Source of the DNA: Acidimicrobiia bacterium
Lineage (GTDB): Bacteria > Actinomycetota > Acidimicrobiia > Acidimicrobiales > Acidimicrobilacustridaceae
DNA: 64,000 nt
NCBI GenBank assembly: GCA_020832495.1
Contig: JAFIEP010000024.1
Location: forward strand, 62,001 to 126,000
Direction: 5' to 3'
In this document: positions 33,455-42,051 of the stretch, piece after piece
Position numbering within the stretch: the stretch's first letter is position 1
How the letters are laid out: the number at the start of each line of letters is the position of its first letter
Made by a program: the position numbers and the translations under genes
The notes under the pieces: model-generated
What the model saw: the letters and a program-made list of their open reading frames with translations, nothing else
Databases searched by the model: none
What the model was told of the DNA's origin: nothing

Positions 33455-33688
33455 TCACTGTGCGGCGACGTCCCAGGACTGCTCGATCTCCTCCAACGTG
33501 CGTCCCTTGGTCTCGGGAACCACCCGACCCACCCACACCAGCGCCACCAGCACCACCATGCCGGCTTCGCTGGGTGTCCCCGAGCCGGTCGCCCCGCGAC
33601 TCACGGCGTCGAGTCGGGTGAAGGCGATGCCGACCACCGCCAGGCTCGTCGCGATGCCGAGGGCCGACCGCTGGGGTGCATCGACCAC
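33455..33688 (-). pseudogene. Remnant of a sugar-porter MFS gene (C-terminal fragment)
   Basis: Only about 77 codons remain. The last 30 residues, MVVLVALVWVGRVVPETKGRTLEE in pattern and ending EIEQSW, match the final membrane helix and the PETKGRTLEEIE tail that defines the sugar-porter branch of MFS transporters (normally about 450 aa). The preceding residues do not form a proper transporter half. No start or missing portion is visible nearby, so this is a truncated, decayed gene rather than a functional one. Confidence 0.75.
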
Positions 33689-33767
33689 CTCGGTGCTGAC
33701 CTACCATTGCCACGTGCGAGCGGAGGCGGACCGCGCTCGCTCTTGTCGCTCGTCCGCTGGAGGAACC

Positions 33768-34391
33768 GTGTCCCGACTCATTGTGGCCTTGGTCGCTACC
33801 GTCGCCCTGCTCGCTGCCGCGTGTGGCGACGACGACGCCGACACCAACGGCGGCGACACCAACGGTGCCGTCGACACGAACGGTGCCGTCGACGAGGAGG
33901 CACAGGCGTACATCGACGCGCTCGCCGACGTCTTCTACGAGGACGCACTCGGCGGAGGGGGCTTCGACGTGACCCGTGACGAGGCAACGTGCGTCGCCGC
34001 CACCATGGTCGGCGTGCTGGGCACCCAGCCGCTCATCGATGCCGGCGTCACCCCCGAAGACATCGCCGGCGGCGACGCCAGCGATCTCGACGACCTACCC
34101 ATGGATCCCGACGAACAGCAGGCCGAGCAGCTGTGGGACGGCATCAACGGCTGCATCGACCTCGGAGCAATGATGGCCGCCGAGATGACGATGGCCGGCC
34201 TGAGCGAGGAGTCGGCTGCGTGCATCGGTGACGGCATCGTGGCGAGCGACGCCTTCCGCGATCAGATGATCGGCTCGATGGTGGCCCCCGAGGACATCGA
34301 TCCCTCCCTCGACGCCCAACTCGACGAGGAATTCGAGCGGCTGGCCGACGAGTGCCTCACCCCCGAGGAGATGGCCGAGTTGGGGATCTGA
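33768..34391 (+). CDS. Acidic exported lipoprotein
   Basis: A 207-aa protein starting at GTG 33768 with GGAGGA upstream. Signal peptide with lipobox LLAAACG puts the lipid-anchored Cys at about residue 19, followed by an Asp/Gly/Thr linker. The mature part is very acidic with four cysteines (TCVAA, GCIDL, ACIGD, ECLTP), giving two possible disulfides. Two similar halves seem present, each with a Cys, an Asp/Glu-rich helix and an M/E-rich end, as in many short actinobacterial lipoproteins of unknown role. It ends at a strong bidirectional terminator. Confidence 0.7.
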   Translation: MSRLIVALVATVALLAAACGDDDADTNGGDTNGAVDTNGAVDEEAQAYIDALADVFYEDALGGGGFDVTRDEATCVAATMVGVLGTQPLIDAGVTPEDIAGGDASDLDDLPMDPDEQQAEQLWDGINGCIDLGAMMAAEMTMAGLSEESAACIGDGIVASDAFRDQMIGSMVAPEDIDPSLDAQLDEEFERLADECLTPEEMAELGI

Positions 34392-34401
34392 CCTCCCACC
34401 C

Positions 34402-34430
34402 GCCGTCACCTCGGCACCCGAAGTGACGGC
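34402..34430. terminator. Bidirectional terminator hairpin between convergent genes
   Basis: GCCGTCAC at 34402-34409 pairs exactly with GTGACGGC at 34423-34430. The inner TCGG/CCGA pair extends the stem to 12 pairs with one mismatch and a three-base loop (CAC). It lies 11 bases past the + strand stop and four bases from the - strand stop, so it can end both transcripts. Confidence 0.75.
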
Positions 34431-34433
34431 CCG

Positions 34434-35108
34434 TCACGTCTTCGACGGGACCGGAGCGGTTCGTGTCGCCGGGTTCCATCGCTCCTCGGCGAAGTGACCC
34501 ACGATCATGAGGCTCAAGAACGCGGCGAAGGTGCACCACAGCGACGAGAAGGCCTGGGCGGCGATCAGCGCAGCAGCAGACATGGCCACGAAGTTGGCCA
34601 GTCCGAAGGCGGCGACCCAGCGGTACGTGCTCATGGCCGGGCCGACGCAGGTGCAGAACACGTACGGCGCCGCCAGCAACAGCGCCGGGACCGACACTCC
34701 GAGCTGGTAGTCGAGGCTGCGGCCCACCACCGACACCGAGATGCCCGGCTGCAGCGCCTGGGTGAGCATGAACACCGCCAACGCCGCGCCGACCACCACC
34801 GGCGCCAGGAGCAGCCGCCGCCGCTGCGGGTCGGGCTCCATGAAGCGCACTGACCACGGCACGTAGAACGGCAGCAGCGCCCAGGCGAACAGCACCCAGG
34901 CGTGTACACCCCACCCGGTGAGTACGGCGTCGGTCGCCCCATCGAGCTCGAGCCACGTCACCCCTTCGAGCGCCTGGTGGATACCGAAGCCGAGCGGCAG
35001 CGCGGCGAAGGGGATCTGGCGCCGCTCCTTCACCAGTGCCAGCGCCCCCACGCCCGCCGCCCCGATGACGGCGGCGCCGGCAAAGCTGGCGGTGGCGCTG
35101 AAGCACAT
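34434..35108 (-). CDS. DUF6629-family membrane protein
   Basis: A 224-aa protein with six to seven membrane segments. The start MCFSATASF is the family hallmark, followed by ALPLGFGIHQALEGVTWL in the second helix. The C-terminal part ends AEERWNPATR in a basic tail. The family is widespread and uncharacterised; the conserved Cys at residue 2 and His/Glu in the second helix look functional. The start ATG 35108 is firm because the opening is conserved. It is divergent from the next membrane-protein gene, with only 29 bases between their starts. Confidence 0.75.
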   Translation of the reverse strand: MCFSATASFAGAAVIGAAGVGALALVKERRQIPFAALPLGFGIHQALEGVTWLELDGATDAVLTGWGVHAWVLFAWALLPFYVPWSVRFMEPDPQRRRLLLAPVVVGAALAVFMLTQALQPGISVSVVGRSLDYQLGVSVPALLLAAPYVFCTCVGPAMSTYRWVAAFGLANFVAMSAAALIAAQAFSSLWCTFAAFLSLMIVGHFAEERWNPATRTAPVPSKT

Positions 35109-35137
35109 CCCGTCAGCTTCTCAGACGCTCGTCGTCG

Positions 35138-36148
35138 ATGCTGCCAACTGGCTCCGAACCGGATCTCGAGCGCCGACTGCGCGAACCTGCATCGGTGCCG
35201 TCGGAGGACCGCCCGTCACTGCGTCAACGGTGGCTGGCCCGCTTCCCGCAGGAGAGGATTCCCAAGGGCTGGGAGCTGCTGCGTGCTCGCGGGCCCGGCC
35301 CGTTCGTCACCCGCGCAGTACTGCGCCGGGCGGACGGGGTCGAGCTGGTGTGGACGTCCCGACGTCACCGCAAGGGTCTCGGCCTCCGCGGACACATCGG
35401 TGCCCCGACACCGAGCGGACGGTCCCACCGCCTGCACCGGCCCAGCAGATCGAGCCTTGCGATGGGCGGACTGTTCGCCGTGGGGTCGTTGTGCTTCGCC
35501 ATGGCGTCGCTTCCGCTGGTGGCCGACCGCGTGTCGGCCACGGCGGTGGCGATCACGTTCTTCGTGGGGTCGATCTTCTTCACCTCGGCTGCGGCCCTGC
35601 AGTACGGGGAAGCCGTGTCGGCGGCCCCGTCACCCGACGGCCACCACCGACACGGCTCGGGAGGCCACGGCTCGAGTGGCCACAGGGTGCGCCGACTGCT
35701 CCACCTGCGGCCGCACCGAATCGACTGGTGGGCGACGCTGGTGCAACTCGTGGGGACGGTGTGGTTCAACGTCACGACGTTCGCCGGCACGCTGCACCAC
35801 CTGACCACCGACGAGCAGCGCGCCGTGGTGTGGGTGCCCGACGCGCTCGGCTCGATCTGCTTCCTGGTGGCGAGTTGGCTGGCCTACGCCGAGGTCAACC
35901 GGGGCATGCTTCCCCGGCCCGACGGCGACACCGGCTGGTGGATCGGTGCGGTCAACCTGGCGGGCTCGGTGGCCTTCGGGGTGGCGGCCGTGGCATCGCG
36001 CATCACCGACGACGGCCAAGTGGCCAACTCGGCGATGGTGAACGGTGGCACCTTCGCCGGCGCGGTGTGCTTCTTCGTCGGCGCCGTCCTCCTGCCGGTC
36101 GAATCGGCACGCGACACCACCGAGGACGCGCCGACCATCACGAACTGA
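35138..36148 (+). CDS. Multi-pass membrane protein, YrhK-like segments
   Basis: A 336-aa protein. The first 105 residues are hydrophilic and basic; then come about six membrane helices in two similar blocks. SLAMGGLFAVGSLCFAMAS opens the first, and RIDWWATLVQLVGTVWFNVTTF plus PDALGSICFLVASWLAY resemble the YrhK-type domain. A His/Gly-rich loop (HHRHGSGGHGSSGH in part) lies between the two blocks and could bind metal. Function unknown. It pairs head-to-head with the DUF6629 gene; no other link is visible. Confidence 0.6.
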   Translation: MLPTGSEPDLERRLREPASVPSEDRPSLRQRWLARFPQERIPKGWELLRARGPGPFVTRAVLRRADGVELVWTSRRHRKGLGLRGHIGAPTPSGRSHRLHRPSRSSLAMGGLFAVGSLCFAMASLPLVADRVSATAVAITFFVGSIFFTSAAALQYGEAVSAAPSPDGHHRHGSGGHGSSGHRVRRLLHLRPHRIDWWATLVQLVGTVWFNVTTFAGTLHHLTTDEQRAVVWVPDALGSICFLVASWLAYAEVNRGMLPRPDGDTGWWIGAVNLAGSVAFGVAAVASRITDDGQVANSAMVNGGTFAGAVCFFVGAVLLPVESARDTTEDAPTITN

Positions 36149-36171
36149 ACCCAGTGGTCAGTCGTCGGTCG

Positions 36172-36360
36172 TCAGTCGTCCTCGGCGAGGCCGCCCATGG
36201 CCTCGTTGACCCCCGAGTGCGTCTCGTCGTCGGCCGGCAGCGGGCCGCCGTGCGGTCGTCCGCCTCGCACCGGTTCGTCGTCACGGACACCGGCCATCGC
36301 TTCGTTGACGGCGTCGCCCGTCGACTCCTCCATCGGTTCATCGTTGCCTGTCGGATCCAT
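36172..36360 (-). CDS. 62-aa acidic protein with two VNEAM motifs
   Basis: Starts at ATG 36360 with GGAGG seven bases upstream, a good Shine-Dalgarno. The protein is acidic and soluble and carries DAVNEAMAGVRDD near residues 17-29 and SGVNEAMGGLAEDD at the end, a clear internal repeat joined by a charged Gly/Pro linker. No known family comes to mind. The repeat plus the strong ribosome site argue for a real small protein; a role as a binding adaptor or stress peptide is a guess. Confidence 0.55.
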   Translation of the reverse strand: MDPTGNDEPMEESTGDAVNEAMAGVRDDEPVRGGRPHGGPLPADDETHSGVNEAMGGLAEDD

Positions 36361-36485
36361 GACCGCCTCCTTCGTCGAGACTGCAGTTGCCGACGCACCT
36401 ACCCGCCCGGCGCCTGCCGCAGACCAGTGCGTCACCGACGACCCTGCAGCGCACCGCGGATGGGCCGGCCGGCCGTGCGAGCGGA

Positions 36486-36504
36486 CGCCAGGGGCCCCTG
36501 CGTG
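36486..36504. promoter_or_regulatory. Near-perfect palindrome upstream of the LLM oxidoreductase
   Basis: ACGCCAGGGGCCCCTGCGT has the 12-base perfect core AGGGGCCCCT-type dyad flanked by ACGC/GCGT. It ends 14 bases before ATG 36519 and could be an operator or a leader hairpin. The rest of the 158-base gap shows nothing else clear. Confidence 0.35.
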
Positions 36505-36518
36505 TTATCCCTTCCGGT

Positions 36519-37568
36519 ATGCCCTCCGACGCCTCCGACGCATCTGTCGCCTCCCGTCCGATTCCTGCGGTGTCGGTGCTGGACCTGGCCGTCGTGCGGC
36601 GAGGCGACACCGCCGCCGATGCCTTCGCCACCAGCGTGGCCCTGGCCCAACGGGCCGAGGAACTCGGCTTCGCCCGGGTCTGGTACGCCGAGCACCACAA
36701 CATGGCGTCCATCGCGTCGTCGGCCACGGCCGTGCTCATCGCCCACATCGCCGCCCACACCACCACCATCCGCCTCGGCGCCGGCGGGATCATGCTCCCC
36801 AACCACCCGCCGCTGGTCATCGCCGAGCAGTTCGGCACCCTGGCCACGCTCCACCCAGGGCGCATCGACCTCGGCCTCGGACGCGCCCCGGGTACTGATC
36901 AGGTCACCGTCCGCGCCCTGCGGCGCGACCCGGGGGCCGCTGACGCCTTCCCCCAGGATGTCCTCGAGTTGCAGGGCTACCTGGCCGGCGAGTCCCGCAT
37001 CCGCGGCGTGGAGGCCGTGCCGGGCGCCGGCACCAACGTGCCGCTCTACATCTTGGGCTCGTCGCTCTTCGGGGCCCAGTTGGCCGCCGCGCTGGGCTTG
37101 CCGTACGGGTTCGCCTCCCACTTCGCTCCGGGTGACCTGCGCGACGCCGTCCGGCTGTACCGGGCGCGCTTCCGACCGTCGGCGCAGTGCGCCGAGCCGT
37201 ACGTCATCGCCGGGGTGAACGTGGTCGCCGCGGCCACCACGGCCGAGGCGGAGCACGAGCACCGCCGAGTGGTGCGCTCCCGGGTGGCCACGTTCCTGGG
37301 CCGTCGCCGCGGCCCCGATGCACCACCGCTGGGCGACGACGAACTCGACGCCCTCCTCGCCTCGCCCCAGGGTCGCCAGGTGGCCGACATGATGCGCCAC
37401 ACCGCGGTGGGCGACGTCGACGACGTCCGTCGCCAGCTCGAGGCGTTCACCGCCCTGGCCGATGCCGACGAACTGATGGTGGTGCCCGCCGCCCGCGCCG
37501 CCGACGACCGCCTGGCCACGCTCACCCTGCTGGCCGAGGCGGCCCAGACCAGCGCAGTCGTCGGGTGA
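36519..37568 (+). CDS. LLM-class flavin-dependent monooxygenase (luciferase-like)
   Basis: A 349-aa luciferase-fold enzyme. [29 protein letters not shown] in pattern, [22 protein letters not shown], and [14 protein letters not shown] are the family blocks that bind reduced FMN. The closest known group is the MsnO8-type LLM oxidoreductases of unknown substrate. ATG 36519 is chosen because the barrel starts soon after; the longer reading has no homology. It ends seven bases from the opposing ABC-2 permease gene. The palindrome upstream may regulate it. Confidence 0.9.
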   Translation: MPSDASDASVASRPIPAVSVLDLAVVRRGDTAADAFATSVALAQRAEELGFARVWYAEHHNMASIASSATAVLIAHIAAHTTTIRLGAGGIMLPNHPPLVIAEQFGTLATLHPGRIDLGLGRAPGTDQVTVRALRRDPGAADAFPQDVLELQGYLAGESRIRGVEAVPGAGTNVPLYILGSSLFGAQLAAALGLPYGFASHFAPGDLRDAVRLYRARFRPSAQCAEPYVIAGVNVVAAATTAEAEHEHRRVVRSRVATFLGRRRGPDAPPLGDDELDALLASPQGRQVADMMRHTAVGDVDDVRRQLEAFTALADADELMVVPAARAADDRLATLTLLAEAAQTSAVVG

Positions 37569-37574
37569 GCCCGA

Positions 37575-38360
37575 TCAGGTGAAGCGGGTGACCCAACCTT
37601 CGGAGCGGAACCGCCCGAGCTGGCGGGCCAGGAAGGCAAAGGCGGCCACCACCAGTACCAGCGTGCCGGCGGTGGCGATGCCGAGCTGTCCCCAGGCGAT
37701 GCTGCCGTGGTCGATGCCGTGGCGCACCGCCTCGAAGACATAGGTGAGGGGGATGGCCTGCGCCAGCACGGCCATGGGAGCCGGCAGCGACTCCACCGGG
37801 TAGAAGAAGCCCGACAGCGGCATGAGCAACACGAGGGTGCCCCACGAGAACACCTCGGCGCTGTCGCCGTACTGCAGGGTGAGCCCCACCACGAACACGG
37901 CCACTGCCCAGCCGAACAGCAGCAGCACCGCAGCGGAGGGCACGAGCACCCACCCCGCCGACGCCGGCGCCACCGCGTAGAAACCCAGTCCGACCACGGC
38001 GATGACGGTGACCGACACGGCCGTGCGCAACAGGCCGACCACCCCGAGCGCCCCCAGGAACTCGCGCTCGGTGAGCGGGGTGGCGATGAGGTTCAGCACG
38101 TTGCGGGTCCACACCTCCTCGAGCAGGCCCAGCGACCCGGCCAGGGTGAGCTGCCAGATGAGGTGGAACAGCAAGATGCCGGTGACGAGGAGCCGCACCG
38201 GCCCGTCGCCCTCGCCGAAGGCCACGCCGATCGAGCCGAACAGCAGCGCGTCGACGAACGGCAGCACGAACAGCAGGAACCAGTGCCCCGGGTTGCGCTT
38301 TTGGACGCGCAGGTTCCGTTGCACCATGGCCCCGACCCGACGTCGGGAGGCGACGCTCAC
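37575..38360 (-). CDS. ABC-2 type exporter permease
   Basis: A 261-aa permease with six membrane segments. The late block LVLLMPLSGFFYPVESLPAPMAVLAQAIPLTYVFEAVR in pattern, notably SGFFYPVESLP and IPLTYVFEA, is the ABC-2 permease signature. The N-terminal loop GAMVQRNLRVQKRNP precedes helix 1. It should pair with the ATPase of the gene before it to export a drug, lipid or polysaccharide. GTG 38360 overlaps the ATPase stop. It is convergent with the LLM gene six bases away. Confidence 0.88.
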   Translation of the reverse strand: MSVASRRRVGAMVQRNLRVQKRNPGHWFLLFVLPFVDALLFGSIGVAFGEGDGPVRLLVTGILLFHLIWQLTLAGSLGLLEEVWTRNVLNLIATPLTEREFLGALGVVGLLRTAVSVTVIAVVGLGFYAVAPASAGWVLVPSAAVLLLFGWAVAVFVVGLTLQYGDSAEVFSWGTLVLLMPLSGFFYPVESLPAPMAVLAQAIPLTYVFEAVRHGIDHGSIAWGQLGIATAGTLVLVVAAFAFLARQLGRFRSEGWVTRFT

Positions 38361-39112
38361 ACTGCCTCGTCTCGCAGTCGGGCCGCTTCGGCCAGGAACA
38401 TGGTCTCGAGGTCGGGGTAGCCGGCGTCGTCCACGACCTCGGCGGCGGGGCCGTCGGCCAGGATGCGCCCGGCGCGCAGGAACACCACCCGGGTGGTCAG
38501 GCGCTCCACCTCGCGCATGTCGTGGCTGGTGAGCAGCAGCGTGGCGTGGTGCTCGGCGTTCATGTGCTCGAGCCGGTCGCGCACCCGCATGGCCACGTCG
38601 GGGTCGAGCGACGCCGTGGGTTCGTCGAGGACCACGAGTTGGGGGTGGTGGATGACCGCTTTGGCGAACCCGACGAGGGTGGCCTGACCCGACGACAGCG
38701 ACTCGACGCGTTGGTCCGCCAGGCGGTCGATGGCCAACTCGGTGAGGATCTCGAGGGCACGCTCACGGGGGTGCTCCACCCCGTAGAGGCGCCCGAACAG
38801 CTCGAGGGTCTCGAGCACGGTCAGTCGGTCGGGCAGCGGCAGGTAGCCGGCGGCGAAGCCGACCCGCTCCATGGCGGCGCTGCGCCCGTCGGGCAGCCGC
38901 TGGCCGACGAGGTCGACGGTTCCGCTGTCGGGTTCGATGGCGCCGAGGAGCAGCAGAAGAGTGGTGGTCTTGCCGGCACCGTTGGGCCCCACGATGCCCA
39001 CTCGCTCGCCCGCTTCGATGACGAGGTCGACACCGTCGACCGCCTGGGTGGTGCCGAACCGTTTGCGCAGGCCGTGCGCCGCCAGGACGTGAGGGGACGG
39101 CGACGGGGGCAT
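38357..39112 (-). CDS. ABC exporter ATPase (ABC-2 partner)
   Basis: A 251-aa ATPase. Walker A is VGPNGAGKTTTLLLL, Walker B is LVVLDEPTASLD and the switch His lies in LLTSHDMREVE. The signature reads SLSSGQATLVGFAKA, a slight LSSGQ variant of LSGGQ, as in CcmA/DrrA-type exporters. It ends with the permease start overlapped. ATG 39112 is chosen for the length typical of such ATPases; the longer frame upstream runs through repeat DNA. The upstream gap holds repeat A copies. Confidence 0.88.
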   Translation of the reverse strand: MPPSPSPHVLAAHGLRKRFGTTQAVDGVDLVIEAGERVGIVGPNGAGKTTTLLLLLGAIEPDSGTVDLVGQRLPDGRSAAMERVGFAAGYLPLPDRLTVLETLELFGRLYGVEHPRERALEILTELAIDRLADQRVESLSSGQATLVGFAKAVIHHPQLVVLDEPTASLDPDVAMRVRDRLEHMNAEHHATLLLTSHDMREVERLTTRVVFLRAGRILADGPAAEVVDDAGYPDLETMFLAEAARLRDEAV

Positions 39113-39183
39113 CGGATCAGTGTCGTCGGCGGAGCCGACGCCCGCCAACACAAATCGGACCCTTCGCTCTACCTCTCGCCCGC

Positions 39184-39237
39184 CCGCTTGCCCGCCGGCC
39201 CGCTGCGCGCCCGCTTGCCCGCCGGCCCGCTGCGCGC
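39184..39237. repeat. 27-bp direct repeat, two perfect copies
   Basis: Copies at 39184-39210 and 39211-39237 start CCGCTTGCCC and end CTGCGCGC. They lie at the start of a 299-base gap between divergent genes, next to two repeat A copies. CGCGC also occurs at the edges of repeat A, so the region is built from related duplications. Confidence 0.85.
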
Positions 39238-39240
39238 CCG

Positions 39241-39361
39241 ACTCCGCGCAACCAACCACCGAAACGGTGGCCCACTGCGCGCAGTCACCAGCCACACCCC
39301 GCCACCAACCCGACTGCGCGCAACCAACCACCGAAACGGTGGCCCACTGCGCGCAGTCACC
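39241..39361. repeat. Structured intergenic repeat A, two copies
   Basis: Copies of 49 bases at 39241-39289 and 39313-39361, 72 bases apart, differ at one base. Each has the stem CCACCG/CGGTGG with loop AAA and ends in the 12-base palindrome ACTGCGCGCAGT. A third, diverged copy lies at 32613-32661. Confidence 0.85.
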
Positions 39362-39378
39362 ACGGTCGCCGGTGCGTC

Positions 39379-39384
39379 TAGGGT
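39379..39384 (+). promoter_or_regulatory. -10 element of the SLH hydrolase promoter
   Basis: TAGGGT lies directly after the second repeat A copy, and a Shine-Dalgarno (GAGGGGGAT) precedes ATG 39412, giving a leader of about 20 bases. The repeat copies occupy the -35 side. Confidence 0.5.
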
Positions 39385-39411
39385 CGAGCCAGCCACATCC
39401 GAGGGGGATCG

Positions 39412-42021
39412 ATGCGTCACACACGTTCCGTCGTCGCGGTCGTCGCCGCGCTCGCTGTCATCGCCGGCACCGCTGCGCTGACACCAGCAACGGCCACACC
39501 GACCGCGCCGGACCCGGCGTCACAACCGGCACCACAACCAGAGCCACGACCGGTGGCACCCACCGAGGGCTGTGTCGCCCCGTTCACCGACGTGCCCTGC
39601 GGGCACCGCTTCTTCGGCGAGATCCGCTGGGCGCAGGAGACCGAGCTGGTCACCGGGTTCGACGACGGCACCTTCCGACCGACCGACGACGTGTCCCGCC
39701 AGGCGCTCGTCACCACCCTGTGGCGACTCGAGGGCGCCCCCGAGGGCCCCTTCGACGACCCCGAGTTCAGCGACGTCGACGAGGACCACCAGTTCTTCGA
39801 CGCCATTGCGTGGGCCCACGACGCCGGCCTGGTCACCGGCTACGCCGACGGCACGTTCGGCCCCACCCTGCCCACCTCCCGCCAGGCGTTCAGCGCCGTG
39901 CTCTGGCGGCTCGAAGGTTCTCCCGACGGGCCGTTCGTCGACCCCGGCTTCCCCGACGTCGACGACGACCATCCCTTCGCCGACGCCATCTGGTGGTTCG
40001 CCGCCGAAGGCTTCACCACCGCCTACGCCGACGGCACCTTCCGCCCCGGCGCCATGGTGTCGCGCCAGGCCACCACCGCCTTTTGGTTCCGCGTCGACCT
40101 GTGGCGCTCGCTCGACGAGAGCACCGCCGATCGCTGCGAGTTCCTCGACCCGGCCCACTGCCTGTTGGCCTGGCCGTCGGATCACCTCACCACCGAGGAC
40201 CCCACCACCGACACCGGCCTCCGGCTCGACCTGCACAGCGAGTCGCTGCCCACACCGTCGGGTGGTCCCGAGGCGGGCGCCCCGGCCGACCCGAGCGAGT
40301 TCAACCGCAACGACGGGTTCAGCCCCGGCTCGGCCATCCTGACCCAGGTGCCGGGCATCGACCTCGAGGCCACGGGCGCCGCACCGCTGACCGACATGAG
40401 CGTGTCGCTCGCCGAGTCGTCGCCGACGGTGATCGTGGACACCGTCACCGGCGAACGACACCTGCACTGGGCCGAGCTCGACGCCGACGCCGACGACGAG
40501 GACCAGGTGCTCATCCTGCGACCCGGGGTGAACTTCGAGGAGGGACGCCGCTACGTCGTGGGGTTGCGCAACCTCCGCGACGACGCCGGTGAGCTCATCG
40601 CCCCCACGCTGGCCTTCCGGTCGTACCGCGACGCCATGACCACCGGCATCGACACCGTCGAGGACCGACGCCCGGCCATGGACGACCTGCTCGGTGTGCT
40701 GGCCGACGCCGGCGTGGACGGCGACGAGCTGTACCTGGCCTGGGACTTCACCGTGGCCAGCCAACGGAACCTGTCCGAGCGCATCCTGCACATCCGCGAC
40801 GACGCCTTCGACACCCTCGGCGAGGACGCTCCCACCTTCACCGTCGACTTGGTGACCGAGACGACACCCGAACAGAACGCCAACCTGGCCCGGGTCGTCG
40901 AAGGGACCGTCGAGGTGCCGCTGTACCTGACCGGCGACGGCGAACCGGGTTCGGCGTTCAACTGGGGCGACGACGGCCTGCCCGAGCAGAACGGCACCTA
41001 CGCCGCCGAGTACCGCTGCGACATCCCCCACGCCGCCACCGGCGCCGATCCGGCCCGCGGGGCGGTCTACGGCCACGGCTTGCTGGGCACCCGGAGCGAG
41101 GTGGGCGCCGGCAACGTGAACCTCATGGGCAACGAACACAACGTGATGTTCTGCGCCGTCGACTGGATCGGCATGTCCACCCCCGACGCCGGCAACGTGG
41201 TGGCCATCTTGAACAACCTGTCGCGCTTCCCGACCCTGGCCGACCGTGTGCAGCAGGGCATCCTCAACACCCAGTTCCTGGCCCGCGCCATCCGCCACGA
41301 GGACGGCTTCGGTGCGCATCCCGCCTTCCAGGACGCGGCCGAGGCCCCGCTGGTGGCTCCCGGCGACGTCTACTTCGACGGCAACAGCCAGGGCGGCATC
41401 ATCGGCGGGGCGGCCACCGCCATCTCCACCGAGTGGACCCGGGCAGTGCTGGGCGTGACCGGCATGAACTACAGCCTGCTGTTGCGGCGCAGTTCGAACT
41501 GGGAGACGTTCGAGAACTTCCTGGCCGCCGCCTACCCCAACCGGTTGGACCAGACGATCGGATTGTCGGTCATCCAGTTGTTGTGGGACCGGGCCGAGAC
41601 CAACGGGTACGCCCACCACCTCACCGACGACCCCTACCCGGGCACGCCCGAACACCAGGTGCTGCTGCACATCGCGTTCACCGACCACCAGGTGACGATG
41701 TGGTCGGCGGAGATCCAGGCCCGCACGGCGAACATCGCCGTGCAGCAACCGGCGCTGGTGCCGGGTCGTCACCCCGACGTGGCGCCGCTGCTGGGTATCC
41801 CGGCGGTGCCTGGTGACGGGTACGGGGGCTCGGTGCTCGTCTACTGGGACAGCGGGAACCCGCCACCGCCGGTGACCAACACTCCGCCGCTGGCACCGGA
41901 GTTCGGCAGCGACCCGCACAGCCGCCCGCGGGCGCAGGTGAGCGCCCGGGAACAGAAGTCGGCGTTCTTCGACGGCACGTTCATCGACGTGTGCGCCGGA
42001 GAGCCCTGCCTGGCGCCGTAG
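39412..42021 (+). CDS. Secreted SLH-domain protein with alpha/beta-hydrolase module
   Basis: An 869-aa exported protein. It has a signal peptide (residues 1-30), a Pro/Ala spacer, and three SLH modules (about 54-220) with FTDVPCGHRFF, GFDDGTFRPTDDVSRQ and AYADGTFRPGAMVSRQ. A long catalytic region follows, with a nucleophile elbow DGNSQGG near residue 658 and a late HPDVAPLLG. The SLH modules bind wall polymers and hold the enzyme outside. Substrate unknown; the elbow suits an esterase, lipase or peptidase. The start is ATG 39412, and the stop TAG lies inside the tail of repeat B. The 61.9 kb gene uses the same modules at its other end. Confidence 0.85.
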   Translation: MRHTRSVVAVVAALAVIAGTAALTPATATPTAPDPASQPAPQPEPRPVAPTEGCVAPFTDVPCGHRFFGEIRWAQETELVTGFDDGTFRPTDDVSRQALVTTLWRLEGAPEGPFDDPEFSDVDEDHQFFDAIAWAHDAGLVTGYADGTFGPTLPTSRQAFSAVLWRLEGSPDGPFVDPGFPDVDDDHPFADAIWWFAAEGFTTAYADGTFRPGAMVSRQATTAFWFRVDLWRSLDESTADRCEFLDPAHCLLAWPSDHLTTEDPTTDTGLRLDLHSESLPTPSGGPEAGAPADPSEFNRNDGFSPGSAILTQVPGIDLEATGAAPLTDMSVSLAESSPTVIVDTVTGERHLHWAELDADADDEDQVLILRPGVNFEEGRRYVVGLRNLRDDAGELIAPTLAFRSYRDAMTTGIDTVEDRRPAMDDLLGVLADAGVDGDELYLAWDFTVASQRNLSERILHIRDDAFDTLGEDAPTFTVDLVTETTPEQNANLARVVEGTVEVPLYLTGDGEPGSAFNWGDDGLPEQNGTYAAEYRCDIPHAATGADPARGAVYGHGLLGTRSEVGAGNVNLMGNEHNVMFCAVDWIGMSTPDAGNVVAILNNLSRFPTLADRVQQGILNTQFLARAIRHEDGFGAHPAFQDAAEAPLVAPGDVYFDGNSQGGIIGGAATAISTEWTRAVLGVTGMNYSLLLRRSSNWETFENFLAAAYPNRLDQTIGLSVIQLLWDRAETNGYAHHLTDDPYPGTPEHQVLLHIAFTDHQVTMWSAEIQARTANIAVQQPALVPGRHPDVAPLLGIPAVPGDGYGGSVLVYWDSGNPPPPVTNTPPLAPEFGSDPHSRPRAQVSAREQKSAFFDGTFIDVCAGEPCLAP

Positions 42022-42051
42022 CCGGCCCCGGCCGCCCTGGTCGCCGCCGGC

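Noticed and set aside
39241-39361. CRISPR array made of repeat A copies
   Set aside because: Only two copies with one 23-base gap, internal hairpin, a diverged third copy 6.6 kb away and no cas genes.
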